Assembly: GCA_031308135.1 (NCBI GenBank)
Contig: JAHLJT010008756.1
Span: 61,932,817 to 61,996,816 of the forward strand
DNA length: 64,000 nucleotides
Origin: Acheta domesticus
Taxonomy: Eukaryota > Arthropoda > Insecta > Orthoptera > Gryllidae
Direction of reading: 5' to 3'
Part shown: piece by piece, positions 42,057-53,030 of the stretch
Layout of the letters: the number at the start of each line of letters is the position of its first letter
Position numbering within the stretch: position 1 is the first letter of the stretch
Made by a program: the position numbers and the translations under genes
The notes under the pieces: generated by a model
The model's database searches: none
What the model saw: only the letters and a program-made list of their open reading frames with translations
What the model was told of the DNA's origin: nothing

Positions 42057-43756
42057 GGTGAACCGGCTTCACGCATGATCATCTCTGGGGACAACTTTTG
42101 CTTTTTCGCACAAAATACTTTTTAATATTTGAACCTTGAAACTGCATTAGATAAATTCTGCAGTTTTATTTTAAAAATGAATGCTATTGAATGTAATATT
42201 TTCACACAAGGGTTCCCTTTAGAATTACAGATGTGTCCTTCTGAGCATGACACATTTCCAGCACGCTTGTGTTTTGTGTTTGGTCCTCAATTGGTTGCTT
42301 TGGAAAGTGTGGGTGTATCACGCCTATAGAAGTCGCAAAAAATGCTTACGCTGCATTTAGACAGTCCTTCGCAAGGTTTTACTCCGCAACAGTGTCTTCG
42401 TCTACGAGATAAAAAATGATTGTTTAATTAAGATTATTTTCATTTAATTGCTCCATATTTTGTAATTTGTTTCCTTGGAGGAACGCACAATACACCTTTT
42501 GTATGAACTCCATTTACATGTCATTTTCGTTGGAATTTTAAGTGGTTATTCTTGACTTCTTCCACAAAAACTATTAACTTTCGATACGTGCGTTCCTTTA
42601 TCGATCAAAGTAGTTATACTTTGTACTTCCTATCTGGAGTTCTCTCCATACCATGGTAAGCACTGACACAGTCAAAAATAAATGAAATAGTAAAAATATT
42701 ATCTGTAACTAAATGTAAACAAACATTTTGCGGAAAAAAATGAAAAGAAGTTAAAATGTTTTGGCGGTCCTTGGTTAAATAGTGAAGCAATTTCCGTTAT
42801 CACTGACGTCGTATTTTCATAAATATTCATTTAACACCTTACAAAAGGATTGATTATACCTGTTGCAAACACGCTTAGATAATACTAATTTTAAACACAG
42901 CCATGCACCTCGGGTGTTTGCATAACGTCATAAAACGTCCACAAAGTCTGTCAAATGGAATCTACTATCGTGGACATTGCCTGCAACTACGAACTTCGTT
43001 TTATAGCCATTCCCACAGCGAATATTACCTCGATGATTAACAACACGCACGTAGCCATGTGCGCGTAAAAACAGAATCCTTCCTGTGGAAGTCGTAACTT
43101 TCTTTAATAAAATTTAATTGCCAATAAAGATAATGAATTACGTGTAACGGCACCAGTTCAATAATTAAACATGCTCGGGGAAATTGCGCGGTGTCCTCCC
43201 TCTGACAGTTTGCTGCCACATAGTTCCGAAGAACCGCTTTAGAAGAAGAACTCGATGAAAACTGAAACTATGGAAAACGATGCCTTATGATGTCACACAA
43301 AGTTCTATTCCTTTGAATATTTTAAATGAGAATGCTGATGTTTTATAGTTTGTAATATTTTCTAATATATTTAATTAATTTAACCATCGAAAACATTATG
43401 ACGAAAGAATAAAAGAATTAGAGAATATTTGTAAGATACAAAAACTGATAGAAATTATTGTGAACAATAAGGATCTCAATGATTTTGAACTTATTTTAGG
43501 AAAAAAGCGATTAAAATTCTAAAATAATGAGGCGGGATGGAAAGAATAGAATTCGGAACAACTCTGAACAAATCAAGATTAGTTCATGTGGAATAACATA
43601 CTCTGAGCACTGGAGTTTATGCATCTGAAACTGACAGTACATATTATCAAATAGTGAATTATTTTATTCACAGATATCTCACAATCGATTTTACGAACTT
43701 GCAGGTTATATCGGGAATAGAAAAATGGTATCTTTTCCCTACGAACACCGGCAAAG
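42057..43756. other. Spacer without recognisable gene
   Basis: 1.7 kb of mostly AT-rich unique sequence. No supported gene. Confidence 0.45.
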
Positions 43757-44290
43757 TTGGCTAAGGGCATCGAGTGATGTCACTGCAGCGCCTCTGGCCG
43801 GGAGGTCCTAGGTTGGAGTCCCGATGGGGGCGGGATTTTCGACACTAGCCTGACAGCTAGGACGAGTTCAGCCGCTAGGTGGAGAATTCTAGTGGCCGGC
43901 TGTCCTAATGCGGATATTTTCCGTCGTTTCTCCGATCAACACCGAGGCGAATGCCGGAGCAGTACCCTAACAAACTGGCCACGGATCGCGCGCGATCTTT
44001 CCTTCCTCATTATTGTTCCATCTTCACCCCTTACTTACACACAGTTACAATTACGAACACTAAACTACCACACATGCCGGGAGACCGGTCGGGAGGTTAG
44101 AGCTTGTCCCGGCTGAGGCAGTGCCCCGCTGGAGGGGTATACGTGGTAGGTGAAAATACCCGCATGCCGAATCTCGCCATCCAGCGGGGGAAGATCACCG
44201 CCACGTCCCGCGATGACAGCCCGCACTGCACTAATGGGAGTAATGACCTTAGCAGCTGAAGCGTTCGGAACCACTAACCAATCAAGAAAC
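43757..44290 (+). mobile_element. SINE-A copy 7 (nearly complete)
   Basis: A-box-like TGGCTAAGGGC (43758-43768) and B-box GGTTGGAGTCC (43811-43821) are followed by GGGATTTTCGACACTAGC, GGAGAATTCTAGTGGCCGG, GGCGAATGCCGGAGCAG, CCTAACAAACTGGCCACGG, the pyrimidine-rich stretch, CCGGGAGACCGGTCGGGAG, and a tail AATGACCTTAGCAGCTGAAG, ending in CAATCAAGAAAC. This and 57905-58470 are the best references for the family, about 530-560 bp long. Confidence 0.88.
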
Positions 44291-45125
44291 TAATGAACAT
44301 GCAGTGGAAAATGCCACTTAACCAAGTAACGAGTGAGACTATTACTCCTCCTTGGTAGGCAACCCTTCATGTTCTGGTGTTCCGCAGGTACACGAAATAA
44401 CGTTGCATCAGAACCGGTGAAACAACAATGCATTATTTGTTGCCCACGAACCAGTGACAAAGTTCACATATGTAATTTCTTTATATGAAATCGCCCCACA
44501 AGTTCACTGGTAAAAACTAGTCATTCTTGAATCCCTCCTACACGTCCTAGAGTTTGTAACATTTACTCTGGAATCACATGCAAACACTCGTCTGGGTAAA
44601 TTGATCTGGAAATAAGAATTACTAATTACTAACTTTTTTCAATTGAATATTAGGAATTAGATGCTTCTATAACATGTTTTCTAATTTTCAGGATTTTTTT
44701 TTTTACTGAACCTGTATTGTATCTTTCTTCTCCTCAGTTGCATATCACATCCTTCCACATCTGTCCCTGAGCCACATCTGTCCCAGAGCAACAACCCTTT
44801 CTCAATGAGTCAAGGAAACACTCATTCGTGAGTAAATCTGAGATAAATTTATGATTCACAATATGTTTATTCAACCTAAACATCGTGCTATTCCTTTTCC
44901 AACAAATGCATTCTATCTCGATAATACTAACAAATGTTACCGAGAAACCCAAACTATTTCTTTCGCCATCGGATTCGACTACCCACTGTTCACTTGACTT
45001 TAATCTCGATACCTGAAAATTTTAGCGAAAAATCGAATCTATTCGTTTCGCCATCAGATTCGACTACCCACTGTTCAATTAGCAGCTGGCTGTTTCTTTA
45101 AATGACGCCGTCCCTTTGCCCGGTC
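44291..45125. other. Spacer containing an 85-bp-period duplication
   Basis: Apart from the duplicated segment at 44955-45080, this is unique sequence without a gene. Confidence 0.45.
44955..45080 (+). repeat. Tandem duplication, period 85 bp
   Basis: TTTCGCCATC..ATTCGACTACCC..CTGTTCA occurs at 44961 and again at 45046 with one mismatch over about 33 bp and weaker similarity around it. Confidence 0.85.
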
Positions 45126-45274
45126 AGCGATGCATCGAATCAGCCGAAAAGAAAAAAGAAGCTCCCTTGAGCTCGTACGCCGCATAGCGGCGGCCACACG
45201 CGCGCTTCATTCGAGCCAGAACGCACAGCTGTCCCAGTCGTTTGGCACGGAGAGAGCCCGTGTGCGGCGATCCT

Positions 45275-45690
45275 GGTGGTGGATGCGGGGTGCGGGTGAG
45301 GTGGGAGGGAGTGCTAGTGGTGGTGTTGGTGTTGGTGGTGGTGGATGCGGGGTGCGGGTGAGGTGGGAGGGAGTGCTGGTGGTGGTGTTGGTGGTGGTGG
45401 TGATGGTGGTGGTCGTGGGGGTGGTGGATGCGGGGTGCGGGTGAGGTGGGAGGGAGTGCTAGTGGTGGTGTTGGTGTTGGTGGTGGTGGATGCGGGGTGC
45501 GGGTGAGGTGGGAGGGAGTGCTGGTGGTGGTGTTGGTGGTGGTGGTGATGGTGGTGGTCGTGGGGGTGGTGGATGCGGGGTGCGGGTGAGGTGGGAGGGA
45601 GTGCTAGTGGTGGTGTTGGTGTTGGTGGTGGTGGATGCGGGGTGCGGGTGAGGTGGGAGGGAGTGCTGGTGGTGGTGGTGGTGGATGAGA
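45275..45690 (+). repeat. G-rich higher-order minisatellite, 145-bp unit (62+83)
   Basis: The landmark GGATGCGGGGTGCGGGTGAG recurs at 45281, 45343, 45426, 45488, 45571 and 45633, so gaps alternate 62 and 83 bp. Each 145-bp unit therefore holds two related halves. The fill is GGT-rich. Units are nearly identical, pointing to recent amplification. Long Pro/His/Thr-rich frames on the minus strand are a by-product. Confidence 0.95.
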
Positions 45691-46145
45691 GGTGGCACAA
45701 CGGCAGAGGGGGTAGTGGTGATGGAGGTGACTACAGCAGGGACAGTGATGGTGATGGTGACTTTGGCGATGAAAGTGACGCTGATTAATAACGGCGGCGG
45801 CTGCACTGGCAAAGGTTCCAATGATGGTGGTGGCATTGGCGGCTGTGTTTGCGGTGATGGTAATGTCGAAAAAAGGCGACGGAGATACCTGGTGCTGTGG
45901 TGATGGCGGTATTGTAGCGGTAGTGATCGTAGTAGTGGTAGATATAGTGGTGGTAGTAGTTGTGGGGTATCGGTAGCTATGTAGGTTGTGGTTGGGGGGG
46001 GGGTCGTGGTGGCGGTTGTGGAGATGGCTGTGGTGGCGTGACGGTGACGTTGACGGTTTCGGTGACAGTGACGGTTTCGGTGGTGACTAACGGCAGAGAC
46101 GGTGGCGCTGGCGGTGGCGCTGGCGGTGGCACGTGTCGGAGGCGT
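45691..46145 (+). repeat. Degenerate GGT/GTGA-rich low-complexity block
   Basis: Continues the G skew without a fixed unit, with patches such as GGTGGCGCTGGCGGT near 46100. No coding evidence. Confidence 0.75.
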
Positions 46146-47484
46146 GAACTGGGCGCGCGACATGCATTCCAAGTTACGCCCGTGGGGCGGAACACAGTGG
46201 GCCCAAAACGTACAGAATGCGCGTATAAGTATGATCTCCAAACAAGTAGTCCAATGGACAAAAAGTAATCCTTTACCCTTTAAGGCGCAGTAGTTACACA
46301 TACTAGCACATAACTCTCGGGACATTATAAAATAAACTGTGAAGCCTTCAGCTTTATACATAATTTTAAAAGTATTTTTATATTTATTAATTTTAGTTTT
46401 TTATTATATTAGGAGGACACTAAATATTGGCCAGCACGCGTCGAAAGACACCTGATTTTCGTCAAATGATTCTGACAGGGTTTAACTGTAAGATGATTTC
46501 AAAGGATTGATGGACAGTCGCGATTACCAGAATACTAGATAGGATGTTTACTGTATGGGTGACGCGCAGCTTAGAGGTTATCGCAGTAACTTCTCATATG
46601 TGAGGACAGAGATTCACATTACACGTAGACTGTGTGAAATGTTTGCGAACAAGGCTTTTGGAATGTTCCCTTGGGAATACCCGGTATCTACTGCCTCTCA
46701 TTCCACCATTGTACGATCCCCATTCATTCCATCTTCACTACTACTAACTGCTTCATTCAATCACTGACCATTCTTGGTACAAGCTGCATTTCATTTGCAC
46801 GAAATCAAACAATATGTTCTTTTATTAAATACTATTTATTTTTGTCAACTCGCCAGAGTAGCCTATGAAACTACATGCGTAATAACTATTTTGTTATCCT
46901 TTAAAAAGGATCGTAACTATTATGACATGACAAACCAGGAATGATAAGGAAACGGTTTTGTTTCATGAATTAGTATTGGGATCTGAAATATTATGTTTGG
47001 ATTTTATTATCATTTTTTTCTGAAGTCTATGTATTTGAATGGTTAGATACTGAGTTGCATGCTGCGAACAGTAATTGATCTTAGATGAAACCTGTAATTA
47101 CTGTAAAACCTGTATGTAATAATCAATAAAAGAAAAAAATCATTACTCTTTTCTCCTTTTACTTCTGGTTCCATAACATTTCAGGCAATGAATACATTAG
47201 TCAATACCATCATTTACACACAATCATGTACAATGTTTTAAGACGTTATTTGAAGTCAGGTTCTAGATGTTTAATTTCAATTACTGAAAACAATAACAAG
47301 AAATATCTAGAATTCCAAATTTATACTGAGATATAACGTTCACATCACATAATCATCATGTCAACAGGATGTCAACTGCATAAATGTACGTTGTATTGAT
47401 GAATTTTCAGGAAACAATGTTAATGCGTGAAAATTTGATTGTGCGAAATGTTAGAACCAAAAGTAAAATAGGATTTACAACTTC
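46146..47484. other. Spacer without recognisable gene
   Basis: Unique sequence, AT-rich after 46300. Nothing supported. Confidence 0.45.
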
Positions 47485-47933
47485 TCCCCTTAGGGGCCAG
47501 CTTCAGCCAAGCTATACCCCTCGCTCCACCTAGCATCCAATCCATTCCTTATCGTTCATAAGTAGGATTTTGGGAGATCCTCCATCCTTCGCCATTTCCT
47601 CTTCCTCTCTAGTTGGCCAGGCCTATCCATAACCCGCCGAGATGGACACGGCCCTTCTCAGCTAGTTCCTCGGCTATCGCCTTGACACTGTTGTGATCCT
47701 GGGATCCTTAGCGGAACGATGGATAACAATAGGATAGGGTAGGAAATGATTGATGGAGCATTCCTCTGGAATGCATATTGATAGGGGAACGGAAGTACCT
47801 CAAAAAACCTCTTGAAATCCTGCTTTATTCACTACAAAATTTCCATTTGCAACCGCCTGGGATCGAACCCGGGCATCAGCAGTGCAAGGTGTGCAATATG
47901 GCCACTATCCCTCGGGCCGACCCTAAAATAGAA
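47485..47933 (-). mobile_element. SINE-B (tRNA-derived)
   Basis: On the minus strand the head starts near GGGTCGGCCCGAGGGATAG and the B-box GGGTTCGATCCCAGG lies at 47870-47856, a perfect tRNA T-arm-like sequence. A body of about 430 bp follows, with GCCGAGAAGGGCCGTGTCC and ending near GGGGAGAAG. No other copy is in the window. Confidence 0.7.
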
Positions 47934-47937
47934 TATA

Positions 47938-48113
47938 CAGTAAAACTTACTCAATGCGGAATCTCAAGGGACCAGAATTTTTTTCCTCTATTAGAAACGA
48001 CTCCGCATTATGCCATGTCATACTGTAGAATTTGCGATTGACGGGACCGCGATTTATGTTCACATTAGACAGATTACCGCATTATACACGTTCCGCATTG
48101 AGCAAGTTTTACG
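47938..48113. mobile_element. 176-bp pogo/Tc1-type MITE
   Basis: The left end CAGTAAAACTTACTCAATG and the inverted right end C-GTAAAACTTGCTCAATG, both continuing CGGAA, form TIRs flanked by TA (47936-47937 and 48114-48115), the TSD of pogo/Tc1-mariner elements. The interior is non-coding. Confidence 0.78.
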
Positions 48114-48132
48114 TACAATAATACAATCATAC

Positions 48133-48537
48133 AGAGGGTCCGGATAGCCGAGATCGCCAAAGCAGTAGTGCTGTGGCGATCCCGGACGGAAGGATCACGG
48201 GTTCGAGACCCGCCTCGGGCATGGATGTGTTTGTGTATGTCTGTGTGTATTGTCCATTCATCCTTCAATATAATCATCATCATTCCATCTTTCCTCCCCC
48301 AGGACTAGCAACCCTGGGGTATAAAAATTGGATTCAGCTTCATCCTGACTTCCCCAAAAAGGAGTCACATGCACTTGCCACGGGATAAATGGTACTGAGC
48401 CTCGGTAAGTGCAGGTGCATGTCCGCGTGGTCCCGGACGGCCAACTCGCGACCCCAAAAAACACAATCTTACAGGAAGCACATAGCCTCATGGCCTGAGT
48501 CTCGCAAGAGCAGGCCTCATGGCTTGAGTCTCCTCTA
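48133..48537 (+). mobile_element. SINE-F (tRNA-derived)
   Basis: The head has TAGCCGAGATC (A-box, about 48145) and GGGTTCGAGACC (B-box, 48199-48210) inside a T-arm-like stem. It has an unusually long separation, as in tRNAs with a long variable arm. The body runs through CCCCCAGGACTAGCAACCC and CCTCGGTAAGTGCAGGTGCATG to about 48537, where repeat G begins. Confidence 0.72.
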
Positions 48538-48890
48538 GGTAAGTCAGCCCCTAAAAGCACCTAAACATACACACGCACACAAACAGCCATGTCAAGGCGA
48601 GTTTGAATCCACAGCCCCTCGAATCAAGTCAGTAACGACGCACATGCCTTAGCGACCTTTTTTGCGGGAGATGACTTACAAAGTAGTAAGTAAGAAAAAT
48701 TAAAGTACATTTTGTACATAAGAAAACTTAACCTAACCAATCTTTCAATTATTTAATATTCATTCTTTAATCTAATTATCACTTCTTTTACTACATCAAA
48801 TTCATGCATTATTATTTCAAAATATCTCATTTGAGTTTCGTATACCTATCTGCCGGACTTTTTCATGTTCAAGTCATGGCTTGAGTCTCG
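48538..48890 (-). repeat. Repeat G copy 2
   Basis: Homologous to 40447-40805 over its full length, same orientation, with the same tRNA-like part (B-box-like GGATTCAAACTCGCC) and the same head-side extension to GGACTTTTTCATGTTCAAG. In this copy the tail end joins SINE-F. Confidence 0.72.
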
Positions 48891-48954
48891 TCACGTAAAA
48901 TAAGGCAGCAATTCAATTATATCCTTTTCTCCTTGCTTTGGGTATTTCGACCCA

Positions 48955-49260
48955 GTGTACTGCAGCATGGCTGTGGCGCCGAAGGAGGGGGAGTCGGAGG
49001 TAGCGCTGCTGCCAATGCTGGCGCCAGCTGGCGTCGTCTGGGCGCCAACTACTCGTGGCTCGGAAATTCCCAGACACCGCTGCTACCGGACACCCACGCC
49101 CGCCCTGCCGCTCTTCAATGCTGTACCGTTTGCCGGCCCTCCTCCGCCTTGTTCTCAACGCACGTGTAAATGTCAATTTAGGCGAAGGAGGCATCGCACT
49201 CGAGGTGCGGCTCAAAGAGCGTTGTGGGGCACGCCTGTCATCTTGTGACACGAATTGTCC
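48955..49260 (+). other. GC-rich segment with a possible coding frame
   Basis: A plus-strand ATG at about 48967 opens a frame starting MAVAPKEGESEVALLPML that stays open for more than 90 codons, and a minus-strand frame is open too. A GT donor candidate lies at 49164 (CGCAC|GTGTAA). Not recognised as any family; a first exon is possible but unproved. Confidence 0.25.
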
Positions 49261-51834
49261 CGCCTGCGCATCTCAGAGATGCTCAGGATGAATGTGTCAT
49301 TAATGAATTTAGTTTCACCTCAATACGTTTTCTATTTCCCCAAAGTCCTCGCTCCAATTCAGCCGCTATGCAGATTATTTTTTGAGGGTGAGCCGTTGAA
49401 AAGTAAATGCAAAGTTTCCCCTCCCATATCATTTTAGGTCGAATTGCCTGAGATCCGCCTTTTATAGATCACATTATTTGATAATACTGGATTGTGTTTC
49501 TCTTTTATCCTTCAGTTTCGATATTACGAGTTTTCTATTTCTAAGGAACAGATCTTCATATTCTTACGAGTCAATCTTCACAATACGTTCTATGGCAACC
49601 TCCCCTTCGCAAGTAAATCAATACCCCCATGCTCTCCAGTTGCCTGTGTAACAATTGTTTCGCATTCCATTTATCAGTATGTGTTTGATATGATTCGCGA
49701 ACTTTCCAGTTTCGTATTTTCTAAGAAAACATTCAAATGTACATTTCATATTTTGAAAATATCCTTAATGTCTTGGAAAGCTCTCCTCAAAGGTTACGTC
49801 GTTATTTCAGTTTTATGGATCAGTTTCAATAGCATCTCATCAGTAACAGATCTCGGTTTATCACTGTCGCGTGAGTGAACTAAGATTTTCGTAGCCCCAG
49901 CCTAACGATTAATCCTAATCGTCAAAAAAATTATATTAATTTTGAATTGATGTATCTCACTAAAATTACGTCAGCCTTGAGACATTTGTAATGCCTGTCA
50001 TTTAATCTACCGAGTATACTTTCGCTCTGAGGAAAGTAGTAAAAACATTGAAAAAATATAAGAGGGAGCCATTTGAGAGGAGCTGTCATTTTTCACAACG
50101 TTCGGGGACTTTCCGAGAGGCAAGTTACGAGTAACTACGCTCAAACCGCAGCACCTCACCGTACCTCTTAACTATATTGTGGTAGTATGTGACTCAAGAG
50201 GAGTGTACTTAAGGACCCGGCCAACATCATAATCATGCTTCTCTTTGACAGGGTAATGAAAGAAATGGCTACGTATTCTGTGACGTAACCATTGGTGTCA
50301 ATCGACTAAAGACGCGATTTGTGTCAAAATGGAGACGCACAAATAAATTACAATCCCGTTATCTTTCCGACCCAAATTCAACACCAAAACAACTATATTT
50401 CATCCACATTCTGTATCTCCCTCAAAAGGCGAATGAACTAAAAGAAATTAAATAACTGAACAATATTTACAGAATATACATTTATCTTTCCTTATTTAAA
50501 AGTAAGTAAATGAAAAATATAATATAAAAAAGTATTTCGAAGTTTATTTCTTAAACAGGTTTTTGCCTATTATGGCACTCTCAACGAGCCTCATCACACT
50601 GTCTCGGACATTCTCCCTTATCGCGGGTCCCTGGGATTTACTGAATCGTCGACCTTCTGAGAATCCTTATGTACTAATTTTCTGGGACCGAACCCTCTCA
50701 CTCCTCGGCTGTGGAGGCGGCCCTTACGCCCATCTTCGCATTGATTTTCTGTAATCGCCTGTATATAAGAGGAAACTTGCAGGCCAATCTCGGCTATAAT
50801 AGCCAGTTTCGGGAAGGTAACGACTAAGGTATTGGAAGGAAGTGGGTTGAAAGGTGTTTGGCTCTGCCGCATCGTGCGACAACACCGAAGCAATCATTCA
50901 TGACACAGGCAGAAGATTCGAATCCGCGAAAGTACTTGTGGAGATCCTTTCGACGCTTTCGTCCTTACAATCTCGATTTCCCAGGTCGGCAATGTACACT
51001 CTCCAACAAATGGTTAAAGGGACCTATTTCTGCTACAACTCTAAAAATACGAACTTTGTGTAATGAGAGTTTCTTTAAACATTTTATAATAATTATATGT
51101 CATGTAATTTCAATGTAGGTAATTAGTCATGCTTACTTGACGATCCATGCATGAAATATATGATACCAGCATTTCAACCGCTAGTAAAACTTAAAACACG
51201 TTTATCAAAGAACATCATTTTCGGGTTGTGTCAATTTTTCATCCCAAGAACGATGTGATACGAAACAACACTTTAGCAAAGTGTTTTGCAATCTCCGACT
51301 TCCCACTTTACGATTAGAAACACTCTTCCGGGAAACATCTGTTATGTCTTCGAGAACCCCAGTACGTCACGGAATCCCGAGTATGAATATCTAGCTTCCT
51401 AAGCTACTAGCAGAGACAGCTGGAGAAACGTGAGTGATTCGGAGGGTGTTGTAAATCGCCTCGCGCCGTGCATGTACCGTCTCCGGGATGAAGACCGCTA
51501 TGAATTCTTTCTTTGATGGGATTCCTTGAAATCATGTGTGACTACGAAGTAAAAGAGGCACAGATTTCCTAAGGAATTATGAATCAAAAATTGATAATTA
51601 CGGTGAGCTTAGATACGTAATGTGTCATGCATTTTATATTCCACTCCACACACACACACGATGACATTATGAGAGCATTAAATTCATTATTACCTCAGTG
51701 TTTCGCAGCCTTCAACTCAATGCAGCTCCATTACATCTGTATTGTTATGCAAATAGCATTATATCTATATTGTTCTGCATAAATCATATGAATAATTTGT
51801 GCATTACTAATTGAATATGATTTATGAATTAGGA
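49261..51834. other. 2.6 kb spacer without recognisable gene
   Basis: Unique sequence. The 128-codon plus-strand frame at 49492-49878 has no recognisable domain, and short frames near 50.6-51.1 kb likewise. Confidence 0.42.
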
Positions 51835-52140
51835 TATAGCCTCTCAGGAGGCCCATGGACAGCGTGTTAGTTTTCTGTGAGGCGGTCTCGGGTTGGATTT
51901 CCGGCCGAAGCACAAATGAAACTGTAATTTTCGTCTCAGTTTCTGTGGTTAGGTGATGCAACTCAGGCACGCCAAATAAGCTAGGTACGACAATGGGAAT
52001 ACGTTATGCTGCCGTATGTCTCACTTACCCCCCAGGCGTGGATAATTAATCAAAAATAGGGCCCAGGTCTGAGAATTCCGCTAGCTGGCACAAGTCGGAT
52101 GAATCGGAACCTAGTGTCAAATACATGTGTCATTATTGCT
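51835..52140 (+). mobile_element. SINE-C copy 2
   Basis: Same order as 21012-21330: head GGCCCATGGACAGCGTGTTAG, B-box-like GGTTGGATTTCC (51891-51902), GTCTCAGTTTCTG, AATTAATCAAAAATAGGGCCC, GCTAGCTGGCACAAG, and the end CAAATACATGTGTCATTATT. It is clearly diverged from copy 1, so the family is old. Confidence 0.72.
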
Positions 52141-52197
52141 TTATTTCTCAGTTAGTGCTACCCTAGAGCACGCGCTAAGTATCGAATTGGCTTGGGA

Positions 52198-52260
52198 ATC
52201 AGTGCCCTCCGTTTCCGAAGTTAGAACCGGACGCTGTTGGAGTAAAGCGAGAGTGACTGC
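52198..52260 (+). repeat. Direct repeat, copy 1
   Basis: TGCCCTCCGTTTC followed by GAAG, GGA.GC, and AAAGCGAGAGTG is found again at 52683-52741 with scattered changes over about 60 bp. Confidence 0.75.
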
Positions 52261-52682
52261 TCTCTAGTGTTTGCGTGGAAGAGCCTTGCGGCGTGCTTCA
52301 ACATCCTCCAGGCAACGCCCACTGGCGAGCAGACTGCTTTCCTTCATGGGAAAATATCTTTGGCACATAGTGTGGATACGCAGTACAGGAGGAACTATGA
52401 ACGAAGAAAAGTTCGAATCATGCGTTGATCTTCCACCACACCATAATCATTAAATTATGCAACTGAGGGGGAATTACACACAAATACGGAAGTATTTCGT
52501 TATGTTTACTCATTGAAAATCCACTCCGTGCACTATATTCTCCAGAAACTTTCGTATTTTTTTATACTTAGTGAGATTATTATTTTATAACTATTATGTT
52601 GTAATGGCTTTTTTTTACTTTATCTCACAATACCCAGAACCGACATCCTACAGTACTGCCGAACTTTGCCCGTTTGTGAACC

Positions 52683-52741
52683 ACTGCCCTCCGTTTCGGA
52701 AGCTGGGATAGGAGGCAGCTGGAGAAAAGCGAGAGTGTTTG
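52683..52741 (+). repeat. Direct repeat, copy 2
   Basis: Counterpart of 52198-52260. It lies at the edge of the CpG island, 485 bp downstream. Confidence 0.75.
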
Positions 52742-53030
52742 TGCGGGGCGCCCACAACCTCGGGGGCAACGTCCGCCGGGGGCTCACCTCGCGGCCGGCC
52801 CCTTCAAGGCTGCGGCCCTGCGGCGCGGGCGAAGTCGTTCACCCCGCGGCGCGGACAGCGCGCGCGCGCGCTCAGTGGCGACCCGGCCGGCGCCCGCGGC
52901 GGCGCGGCGCTAAAAATAATCGTGGGCGGGGCGGGGCGGAGGGGGGGGCGCCTTTGGGCACGCTCCTGACCGTGACACACATCCGCCGCTGCCGACGTCG
53001 TCCACGCGAGCATCGCCGTGCTGGGGACGG
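52690..53030 (+). promoter_or_regulatory. CpG island with MEF2-like and GC boxes
   Basis: Extremely CpG-dense, with an alternating GCGCGCGCGCGC run at about 52859, CTAAAAATAA at about 52909 (an exact MEF2 consensus and TATA-like) and GGGCGGGGCGGGGCGG directly after (Sp1-type boxes). This is the most promoter-like combination in the window. No downstream exon could be defined, and the open frame through it is compositional. Confidence 0.45.

Noticed and set aside
45314..46361. Long Pro/His/Thr-rich minus-strand frames
   Set aside because: They translate a G-rich minisatellite; the repeat period explains the open frame, and no homologous domain is visible.
47856..47930. Possible tRNA gene on the minus strand
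   Set aside because: Good B-box, but no closing acceptor stem was found and the sequence runs on into a SINE body.
48145..48210. Possible functional tRNA gene
   Set aside because: A- and B-box and a T-arm are present but acceptor and anticodon stems do not fold convincingly and a SINE body follows; called as SINE-F.
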